DNA from: Podochytrium sp. JEL0797
Taxonomy: Eukaryota; Chytridiomycota; Chytridiomycetes; Chytridiales; Chytriomycetaceae
Reading direction: 5' to 3'
Length of the DNA stretch: 38,058 bases
NCBI GenBank assembly: GCA_027596195.1
Contig: JADGJG010000137.1
Coordinates: forward strand, 1-38,058
Part shown: piece by piece, positions 31,153 through 38,058 of the stretch
Numbering within the stretch: position 1 is the first letter of the stretch
How the letters are laid out: every line of letters starts with the position of its first letter
Notes under the pieces: model-generated
Told to the model about the DNA's origin: nothing
What the model saw: only the letters and a program-made list of their open reading frames with translations
Database searches by the model: none
Program-made: the position numbers and the translations under genes

Positions 31153-32693
31153 ATGATGGCGGAAGGCGACAACTCCGATCTGATTGCGCGGATGCTCTCT
31201 GGCAACAACACTCCCACTGCCAGTAGCAGCAGCACAGGCCCCACCACAGATGCTGCTGATGGCGAATTCCCCGGTTCGGACGAGGAGTTTGCGCTGTGGC
31301 TGCAGGCGATGGCCAAGGATCCGAACGCCGCTGCGCTGCTGCAGAGTGCCATTGCGGGCGCAGCGAAGGGAGAGGGTGCGCTTCCGTTTCCCGAGGATGC
31401 GGGTGCGTTGTCTTAGTGTGCACGTGTGAGGGGGTGACTTTGGCACCTCGTTGGCGCTCTTTTGACCGCCCTCGGAACCTTCGGAATCTCCCTTGGACAC
31501 GTCGAAACCCCTCGTTAACACTGCACTCATTCATTCAGACCCCGCCGCAATGGCCTCTGTCCTCGCCGCGCTTTCGGCCGCCAAATCCGCGCCCCCACAG
31601 CAACCCGCCGAGGAAACCATGATGCAAATCAAACCAAAGCCCGGTATCGTCGTAAAGACACATTTGACCGAGCGCAAGGAGGACTATCCGCAAGGTGCCC
31701 GCGTCTTTCCGATTTTGTTGATTCGTCGAACCACACTCTCTGTTGCGAATTCTATCTGACGACTCTCGGTTGTTTGATTCTCCCACCCAGGCATGAAGGT
31801 CTTCATCAACCTGTGTCACTCGGGCGATATTCCCCCTCCACCCACAATGGACTACGAGGAAGTCGCGCGCGCAATGCAGGAAGGCGACAATGTCAGTTTC
31901 AAAGTCCCCTTGAGTCTATCGTCCCCCAAAATAGACAAGGATAAAGGTTCGTCGATGCCCATTTGCCTCCATTGACGCGTCTGAGAATCTCATCTGAAAC
32001 CGAATACTTTCCCCCAACGCAGCCGGAAAGCTGTGCCTCGTGTTTGACGCTGCCTGCAACACGACCCCCTTCGAACACTGTCAAAAAAACGCCCATTTCC
32101 ACGCCTTCATGGTCACCCTCTGCTGCGAATGGATCGAATCGAAACACGACTTGTTTCTCTCACGCGACATTTCGTTCCCGAAACTCAAATCGAAGGGTGA
32201 AATCTCGGTCCACACGATTCGAAAGCAAGCCAAATCCATCATTTCAGAAATGCCGAAAGCAGGTGGCGCGTCCGTGTCGGAGAAGGGGACGCCGGCTGTG
32301 GGGTCAATGAAGGCGCCGCTTACCGCTGCCAAACCATCTCTGGCGTTCCCGAAAGCGGTTTCTCCGCACCATGAAGTGTTCGTTGAACCGCAGGTTGGAC
32401 AACCCGAGTTTTTTGTCATTCGTGTGCAGCTGCGTCAATTGGTACGGTCAATTTTATTTTGTGTAGTTGTGGGATCTCAACGTGATTTTCTTGTTTAGAC
32501 CACAATCAAAAACACGGTGGATCTCTACGTTGAGCCTAAGAAGCTGATTTTGACACCGATTGGAAAGACGTGTGAGATGTACAAGGGGTTAGAGATTCCT
32601 TTGAGTGGGGATGTTGTGGTGGACGAAGTTGGAGCGCAGTTTGATTTGTCCACACGCGCGTTGACGGTGACGCTGGTCTGCGCGAAAAATTAA
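31153..32693 (+). CDS. PIH1 domain protein (PIH1D1/Nop17-like), R2TP cofactor
   Basis: PIH1D1 is the adaptor of the R2TP chaperone complex (with RUVBL1/2, RPAP3 and HSP90), which assembles snoRNPs, PIKK kinases, polymerases and axonemal dyneins. Five exons (31153-31402, 31539-31694, 31791-31946, 32023-32441, 32499-32693) give 391 residues. The PIH-N domain is clear: IKPKPGIVVKTHL, MKVFINLCHSGDIPPPP, FKVPLSLSSPKIDKDKAGK and CLVFDAACN. The C-terminal part has the CS-like strand pattern VIRVQLRQLTTIKNTVDLYV to LTVTLVCAKN. The N-terminus is acidic (GSDEEFALWLQAMAKD). A second ATG directly follows the first (31156). It ends 32 bp before the CSTF2 start codon on the same strand. Confidence 0.88.
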
Positions 32694-32725
32694 AAAAAAA
32701 ACCTTCAGAAAAAACATTCTTGAAA

Positions 32726-34043
32726 ATGGCATCTTCATCCCGTGTTGTCTTTGGTTCGTCTCCGAATGCTTCTCCACCCGCTGCTAACCAACGCATTATG
32801 TAGTGGGCAATATTCCGTGTAAGCTCTTGTATGCAGCCACTGCGCGACTGAACCCGCCGCCCCTTAGACGACGTCACCGAACAGCAGCTGATTGAAATCT
32901 TCAAAGAGGTTGGACCCGTGGTGCAATTCCGGCTCGTGTTTGACAAGGACACGGGAAAGCCAAAGGGCTTTGGCTTCTGCACCTTTTCCGGTGAGCGACT
33001 GGCCTGCCCCTGGACTCGGCTTGTTTGGGCACCTCTTGTTTGGACTCAACCTGCCCTGGATCCCTGCCTCTAGACAGCGAGATTGCCGCCAGCGCCGTGC
33101 GCAACCTCAACAACTTTGACATTGGCGGCCGTCAGCTACGCATCGATTTTGCCGAAAACGACACCAAGGACGAGCCGCCCCCCGTACGCTTCGACGATGT
33201 AATTGAAGAACCTCTTGGATCTCGTTCGCTCTTTCGTTCCCTGACAGCAAAGCCGCTTTTCTCTAGAGGAAATCCGCGCCCACCTATGCCCCGCAGCCCG
33301 TGATTGCCACGGGATCGTCCACTGACGCCATCAACAAGGCGTTGGAAACGATTCCTGCACAGCAGTTGTTGGAAGCGATGGCTCAATTGAAGGTGTGTGT
33401 GCGCGTGCGATGAGGTTGAGGTTCCGCTCGACAACAAACCAAAATCACAGCTCATGGCTCTCAACGCGCCGGACCAAGTGCGCACGCTCTTGACCACGAA
33501 CCCGCAACTCACATATGCCATCTTCCAAGCCATGATTGCCATGAACGTGATTGATCAAAGCATTATTCAGGTGAAGAGTACATCAACTTCTGTTCTCTTT
33601 CTAATTCGGTATCGTTTTCTCCCCGTGATAGAAAATGGGCCAAACAACGGCGGCTGCACCTGCACCCGTTCAAAACACGGGCGTCATACCCCAACAGGTT
33701 ATCTACGCACCACCACAACAGCCCGTATTCTCTGTTCCAGTGGTGCCTGCTCCTGTGGTTCCGACTCCTGTCCAGGCTCCAGCTGGGTTTGTGGATCCAG
33801 AACAGCAACAGGTACGTTCTTTTTTTCTGTGTTGCTGAGTAGTTTTTTGTTTGACGCGTTTTTCGTTCGGCAGCTTCTCATGCAAGTGTTGACCATGACT
33901 CCTGAACAAATTGAGGCCCTGCCGTTGGACCAGCGTGCTGGTGTAATTCAACTGGTGAGCCTGGTTCTCCGATTCACCTTCAACTTCTGTGCAAAAAGAC
34001 TAAACTTTCCTTTCTATTCTAGCGCGCTCAATTGGGTCTCTGA
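32726..34043 (+). CDS. CSTF2: Cleavage stimulation factor subunit 2 (CSTF2/Rna15-like)
   Basis: Binds U/GU-rich elements downstream of the poly(A) site and drives mRNA 3' cleavage. Nine exons (32726-32753, 32804-32818, 32868-32990, 33074-33183, 33267-33392, 33451-33570, 33632-33811, 33874-33954, 34023-34043) give 267 residues. The N-terminal RRM has RNP2 VFVGNI and RNP1 KGFGFCTF. The hinge is [13 protein letters not shown] with [16 protein letters not shown] Pro/Val/Gln-rich linker leads to the C-terminal helical domain [19 protein letters not shown]. Exon 2 is only 15 nt and encodes the V-GNIP-Y core of RNP2. Introns 1 and 2 are 50 and 49 bp with CTAAC and CTGAA branch-like sites. The length is near that of yeast Rna15. 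Confidence 0.93.
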
Positions 34044-34119
34044 TGCGCCCATCAAGGGGAAAACGGGCATTTACTTTTGTTTTATTCGTGTTATTGGAAA
34101 AAAGAAACGAGAATTCCCA

Positions 34120-35811
34120 TTACTTGTTCAAACTGCTCCAATTCTTGTTCCTCAGCATCTGCGTTGCCTTCAACCGATTCGTCCAGCTGCTGCTGTGATT
34201 CTTCAACGTGTCCTTCATCAAAAACGGACCCGCCTGCTCCATCACGGCCGCCTTGGCGAGCGCCCCGGGTGTCGAAATGGGTGGCAACACAGTCGTCTCA
34301 ACCTTTGCAGGCAAGGGTGCCAAGGTGGGGTGGTCCGAATGTTCCGCCGAAACGGCCGTAGCCGACGACGGAGGCGGCGGCACCGAATACAAGTGCGCAC
34401 GCGATTGGTAGTCCAAATTCGCGTTGTGATAATCCTTGGGTTTCTGTCTCAACCTCTCGAACCGCGCGGCAATCCCACCCCCACCACCACCCACGTTCGC
34501 AAACGCGGGGGGTGCAGGGGGTGCTGCCGCAAGTGGAGGAGACGCCACCAACGTCCTCCTGCCCCCTCCTCCCATCCTCCCTCCAAACGAATCCATCACA
34601 ATCCCCGCAGTCTCATGCTGCTGCGCCAGCTCATGCAACTCTCCCACCGTCTGCTCCACCATCGAATCCTCCCCCTTTTGAATCGGCGGCAACACCCCAC
34701 CAGCAGCTACCGCGGTAGCACCCCCAGCAACCACCTTCTTGACCCTCCCGACCAACTCCCTCGCCCGCTCCCGCCCCTTCACAGCACCACGCAACTGCGC
34801 AAGATCCACCTCGAGCCCAGACACACCCAACACGTCTCTCACGAGTTCAAGCTCCGCACGCAGACTTTCGATTTCAGACTGTTTGCGCTTGTTGTCGGCG
34901 TGCAGGCGTGAGAGGAAGGTTTGGTACTTGTGGCGTTGTTGGTGGAGGAGGACGTAGTAGGGTTTGGATTCGTCGACGGGGGTCGTGGGTGGGAGCTGGG
35001 GGTCTGTGTCGGTGTCGTTGGTGGTGGTAGTGGGGTGGGTGAGGGTTTGTGGGGGTGGTGGATGGGCGGCTGGGGTGAGTTTTTTGGTGGTGTGGGTGGG
35101 TTTCCACTTCATTTCGGCAATGTCGGAGAGTTCGGAGGGGTCTAGTGTTTTATTTTTTTTATATGTGGGGTTTTGAAGGAAGATTTTCCTTTGGGTTGAA
35201 GGGCGAAAAGGGGGGGGCTTTTTACCTTCGTCCACAAACAGGCTGCTACTTGAAGGAGGTCTCGACGAGTGCACAATCTCTACAAAACTGATGTCTATAG
35301 AATGTATACAAAAAAGGGAGATGCTTGTTAAAGATTTGCTTGATTTTGGGTTGCAGTTTTGGAAATCGCACCCCGAACCCCAACGCGACTTTTTTTCGGT
35401 TGTACCTGAACACAAGTTCTGCAATCGAGCAATTTCTTGGTGCAGATCCTTCAAAGACGCGAAATGCTGTTGTTGGATTGATTCGATTGTTTTTTCGAGA
35501 CTCGCGACGCGCGATTGAGATTTCTCGTACGCCTTTTTATAGGACGCGGCGGTGGTGGTATCCACGGACTGAAGTGGAGTAGCGGTGGTAGTGAGAGGGA
35601 CAGGGACACTTGGTGGTGGTTGCTGTTGTTGGACAATGTAGGATCGTCGGAAGGTCGCGGGCTGTGGTTGTGGGGCCGACTGCGACGCGTCTGGTTGTTC
35701 TGGTTGGTTTGCAGTCGAGTTCAAGTTGAGAGTAGAGTCAGTTTGCGAGTTTGTGGGTTCAGCGATGTATCTGTTTGTTGGGGTTGTTGGTGGTTGTGCA
35801 ACGAACAGCAT
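34120..35811 (-). CDS. CCDC92/CCDC74 N-terminal coiled-coil domain protein
   Basis: Three exons (35406-35811, 35226-35294, 34120-35141) give 498 residues. Residues about 100-137 form the CCDC92-type helix: VASLEKTIESIQQQHFASLK followed by LHQEIARLQNLC, matching the LHxEI(x)RL hallmark. CCDC92-family proteins locate to centrioles and cilia, so a basal body or flagellar role is plausible. A later coiled coil (about 230-300) is YVLLHQQRHKYQTFLSRLHA with SEIESLRAELELVRDVL. The remainder is Pro/Gly/Ala-rich linker, ending WTNRLKATQMLRNKNW. Both introns (111 and 84 bp) are multiples of three and stop-free. The start at 35811 is chosen because the alternative at 35892 would overlap the CPSF4 coding region. 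Confidence 0.72.
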   Translation of the reverse strand: MLFVAQPPTTPTNRYIAEPTNSQTDSTLNLNSTANQPEQPDASQSAPQPQPATFRRSYIVQQQQPPPSVPVPLTTTATPLQSVDTTTAASYKKAYEKSQSRVASLEKTIESIQQQHFASLKDLHQEIARLQNLCSGTTEKKSRWGSGCDFQNCNPKSSKSLTSISLFCIHSIDISFVEIVHSSRPPSSSSLFVDEGKKPPPFRPSTQRKIFLQNPTYKKNKTLDPSELSDIAEMKWKPTHTTKKLTPAAHPPPPQTLTHPTTTTNDTDTDPQLPPTTPVDESKPYYVLLHQQRHKYQTFLSRLHADNKRKQSEIESLRAELELVRDVLGVSGLEVDLAQLRGAVKGRERARELVGRVKKVVAGGATAVAAGGVLPPIQKGEDSMVEQTVGELHELAQQHETAGIVMDSFGGRMGGGGRRTLVASPPLAAAPPAPPAFANVGGGGGGIAARFERLRQKPKDYHNANLDYQSRAHLYSVPPPPSSATAVSAEHSDHPTLAPLPAKVETTVLPPISTPGALAKAAVMEQAGPFLMKDTLKNHSSSWTNRLKATQMLRNKNWSSLNK

Positions 35812-35876
35812 GCGGTGGGATTTGCGCGAGCGAGATGATTTTTCGCGACTTGATTTTTTTTCTTGTCGAAAACAAA
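35812..35876. promoter_or_regulatory. 65-bp divergent promoter between CCDC92-type gene and CPSF4
   Basis: The two start codons face away from each other across 65 bp, which includes a T-rich run (tgattttttttcttg). A bidirectional promoter is inferred. Confidence 0.5.
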
Positions 35877-37219
35877 ATGCAACAACCGACACTCGAAGCC
35901 GCCGCGCCCACTTCGTTCACACTCGCCGACGCGCTCGGCATCGCCACTGCGTCGTTGTCCGTGCACGCCGTGGGCATCGTCAACTCGGCGCTGGCCGCGG
36001 CGCCCGCGCAGCCGCCGCCGTTCCCGGCCTTCGACTACGAACACCATCTGCGCGTGGCGCTGCAGCTCGATATTGATCCGAGTCGAAAGAGCGGCGGAGA
36101 GGGCGTGTGCAAGTTCTTTTTGAAGGGTTTCTGCGCGAAGGGACAGGGTTGGTTGTTTTCTGAGGAAAGCAGTGAAGTAGCGTGTGTTAAACAACTTTTA
36201 TAGCCTGCCCTTACAGACACGTCTCTCAGTCTCAACTCAACGCGAATGCAAACAAGGCCGGCGTCGTGTGCAAACACTACCTGCGTGGTCTCTGCAAAAA
36301 GGGCGATCTGTGCGAATTCCTGTGAGTCCGTGTCCGTCCCACTTACACCCCCCAGCTAAACACCCGACTATTAGACACGAATACAACCTCAAGAAAATGC
36401 CCGAATGCTGGTTCTTTTCGAAATACCAATCGTGCACAAACCCAGAGTGCCAATATCTCCATATTGATCCAAACTCGAAAGTAAAGGAGTGTCCGTGGTA
36501 TGCCCGCGGTTTCTGTAAACACGGTACTGCATTTGGAGTTTTTGAATCGAATTCGTTCAACCCCTGGGATCCGGATACCCTTCCTCAGCTTACCCCCCCC
36601 CCACTAACAAACCGATTCAACAGGCCCCAAATGTCGTAATAAGCATGTGCGTCAATCCGTCTGTCAAAACTATGTGACTGGATTCTGCCCCAAAGGCCCC
36701 GAATGCACGTTTGGCCATCCGAAATACGAACTGCCCGACCTCACCAACGACGGCACGAACACGGGTACTGGAGGTAGTGGTGCGGGTGGATACGGGGGCT
36801 TCAAAAAGGATGTCATGTGCTATAAGGTGAGGAGAAGTGGGTGGGTCGGCTTTTGCTGCTCGCGTTTTTCTGTTTTTTTTTACTCACGCGTTTTTTTTAC
36901 CTCGCCTCCCATGCGAATTTCACGCGTTCAGTGCAAACAAACTGGCCATATTGCCGTCAACTGTCCCAACGAAGCCGTCGCGGCGCAACAACCGCAAACC
37001 ACATGGGGAGGCGGTGGACCGGCTGGAGGAATGGGGCCCCCCGCGTTCATGGGAGGAATGGGACGTGGTGGTGGTGGATTCCAAAAAGATTTGTCGGCCG
37101 TCAAGTGTTTCAAGTGCCAAGGGTTCGGACACTTTGCGAATCAGTGTCCGAATATTCCTGCTGGTGGGGGTGGGGGTGGTGGTGGGGGAAGGTTTTTTCG
37201 TCCTCCAGGAGGATTCTGA
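35877..37219 (+). CDS. CPSF4: Cleavage and polyadenylation specificity factor 30-kDa subunit (CPSF4/Yth1)
   Basis: Recognises the AAUAAA signal in pre-mRNA as part of CPSF. Five exons (35877-36147, 36204-36321, 36375-36523, 36624-36826, 36932-37219) give 342 residues. Five CCCH zinc fingers run in series: CKFFLKGFCAKGQACPYRH, CKHYLRGLCKKGDLCEFLH, CWFFSKYQSCTNPECQYLH, CPWYARGFCKHGPKCRNKH and CQNYVTGFCPKGPECTFGH. Two CCHC knuckles follow, CYKCKQTGHIAVNC and CFKCQGFGHFANQC, separated by a Gly-rich linker. Yeast Yth1 has no knuckle and human CPSF4 has one, so two is notable. Introns 1-4 are 56, 53, 100 and 105 bp; intron 3 has a CTAAC branch site. Finger 1 is split by intron 1. Confidence 0.96.
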
Positions 37220-37225
37220 TGATGA

Positions 37226-37231
37226 AATAAA
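37226..37231 (+). terminator. Polyadenylation signal of CPSF4
   Basis: AATAAA seven bases after the CPSF4 stop codon, in a 57-bp convergent spacer. Confidence 0.6.
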
Positions 37232-37243
37232 TGGTTTTGCTAC

Positions 37244-37249
37244 TTTATT
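37244..37249 (-). terminator. Polyadenylation signal of the convergent small gene
   Basis: TTTATT on the plus strand (AATAAA on the minus strand), 28 bases beyond the stop codon of the small minus-strand gene. Only 12 bp separate it from the CPSF4 signal, so the two transcripts should overlap at their 3' ends. Confidence 0.5.
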
Positions 37250-37276
37250 TTGAAAGTGAGTCGGAAGATTCGTGAG

Positions 37277-37612
37277 TCACGCGTCGGACGTTTCCACTTG
37301 TTCCAGCATTGCTGATGATTCCTCATGCGCCGCGTTTAAAAGATCCGAAATAATGGCTTGCTCCTTGTCTTCCACGGTATTGTCCTCTTCTTTAATAGCG
37401 CAATTCACAACGAGGGAATCGATGGCACAGAGTTTGAGTTTGATTTCCTGGGACCGAAAAGGGTAAGTTTTGACGGATGTTCACATCGAAATGCTGCATA
37501 GTACCCGAATATCGTCAATTGAGAGCGTGCGTTCACGAAGTTCTCGCAGGATGGTTTGCAGCGTCGATTCGACTTGCTCAGCGCGACTGAGCTCTCTTGA
37601 TCGTTTGGCCAT
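37277..37612 (-). CDS. Small helical protein of unknown function
   Basis: Two exons (37505-37612 and 37277-37447) with a 57-bp intron (donor gtacta, acceptor cccag) give 92 residues. The N-terminus is basic (MAKRSRELSRAEQ), followed by amphipathic helix (LQTILRELRERTLSIDDIRE) and an acidic C-terminal half with AIISDLLNAAHEESSAML. I do not recognise the family. Its C-terminal segment resembles that of the next minus-strand gene at the window edge, which suggests a tandem paralogue. Other upstream exons cannot be excluded. Confidence 0.55.
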
Positions 37613-37841
37613 TGATGATCTTTTTGCCCGGGGTTTCTTGCTCTTGATGTGGTTTGGATGTGGTGTTCCGGAGGAAAGGGAGTGAGGGGCCAGAGCAGGA
37701 AGATTCCAAATCGAAGAAGAAAAAAAACACGTGTTTTCGCCGTCCTTCCCATATAGAGGCAAGCGATAAATATGTTTTAAGTTGTTTCTTATTATTTTTT
37801 TTCTCTCACTCTCGCACACACATGGCCGTTTTCGGATTTCT

Positions 37842-38058
37842 TCATTCTTCGGACAGCTTGTCTTGCAAGTCCGAAGACCGTTCATGGCATTCTTCGAGCA
37901 GTTCCGCAATCACTGCCTGAAAGTAAGAAAGTTATTTGAATATGTTTATGGTGTTTGGGGGGGGGGGGGGGGGGGGGGGGTATTTTTTTTACCTGGCGTG
38001 GGGCAATGCGGCCGGCACGTACAAGCCACGCCCACCCCAAAAACAAAGAGAAAAAAAC
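37842..38058 (-). CDS. Partial gene cut by the window end; related to the small helical protein
   Basis: The last exon (37842-37916) reads AVIAELLEECHERSSDLQDK and ends LSEE with a TGA stop at 37842-37844. Its acceptor is tttcag at 37917-37922, and a donor (gtaaaa) at about 37992 would end the previous exon with GRIAPRQ in the same frame. Upstream sequence runs off the window. The C-terminus aligns with the neighbour (QAIISDLLNAAHEESS against QAVIAELLEECHERSS). The intron contains a run of 24 C on the coding strand. The function is unknown. Confidence 0.5.
37957..37980 (+). repeat. Homopolymer of 24 G in an intron
   Basis: Uninterrupted G24 on the plus strand, which is poly-C in the minus-strand intron of the partial gene. 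The exact length may be affected by sequencing error. Confidence 0.8.

Noticed and set aside
33397..34911. 504-residue open frame on the plus strand
   Set aside because: It runs across CSTF2 exons and introns in the wrong frame and then antisense to the CCDC92-type gene. The translation is Arg/Pro/His-rich with no domain; it is a shadow.
35812..35892. Upstream start for the CCDC92-type gene at 35892
   Set aside because: It would overlap the CPSF4 start codon and adds a basic stretch with no support.
1..38058. CRISPR arrays, prophage, insertion sequences or secondary-metabolite cluster
   Set aside because: No regular repeats with spacers, no transposase, integrase, PKS or NRPS domains were seen; the sequence is ordinary euk gene-dense DNA.

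Overview
This window is nuclear DNA of a compact, intron-rich eukaryote, most likely a flagellated early-diverging fungus (chytrid-like). The genes are split by many short GT-AG introns (about 43-136 bp, branch sites of CTAAC/CTGAC type) and are packed on both strands with very short spacers. The gene set fits a fungus (SPCA/PMR1-type Ca2+/Mn2+ pump, vacuolar PQ-loop proteins, Utp6, Cstf2/Rna15, Yth1/CPSF30). It also carries genes usually lost from yeasts or tied to a cilium (a SNAPC4-like Myb protein, a CCDC92-domain protein, PIH1). The taxonomic call is inference from gene content; no marker was searched.

Left part (1-10.7 kb): a 40S ribosomal protein S28 gene whose first exon is only the ATG; a SAM methyltransferase with a decayed partial copy of its own 3' end beside it; a divergent FAD oxidoreductase; an unrecognised multipass membrane protein whose stop codon lies 5 bp from the convergent oxidoreductase stop; UTP6 (SSU processome); and a membrane-anchored M23-type metallopeptidase-like protein. 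Then follows 1.3 kb without genes that holds one tRNA-like relic.

Middle (12-24.4 kb): an SVOP/SV2-like MFS transporter, the SPCA pump, a SNAPC4-like Myb factor divergent from the pump with start codons 31 bp apart, a spermidine-synthase-fold (METTL13-like) methyltransferase, and two tandem PQ-loop transporters with the same exon plan.

Right part (24.9-38 kb): a minus-strand run of cytoskeleton/trafficking genes (ADF-H+PH protein, dynactin p24, a 1269-residue coiled-coil protein resembling GRIPAP1/CCDC186), then PIH1D1-like, CSTF2-like, CCDC92-domain, CPSF4 (YTH1), and two small related genes, the last cut by the window end.

No CRISPR array, rRNA, intact tRNA, transposon ORF or prophage was seen. 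No wholly new multi-gene system stands out. The most unusual points are a 15-nt microexon that encodes the RNP2 core of CSTF2, extreme gene packing (same-strand gaps of 32-47 bp, a 31-bp divergent promoter, stop codons 5 bp apart), a structured palindromic element in the long RPS28 intron, and the M23-like peptidase. Exon borders were assigned by hand from reading frame, splice signals and family conservation, and the frames of the spliced genes were checked for consistency.
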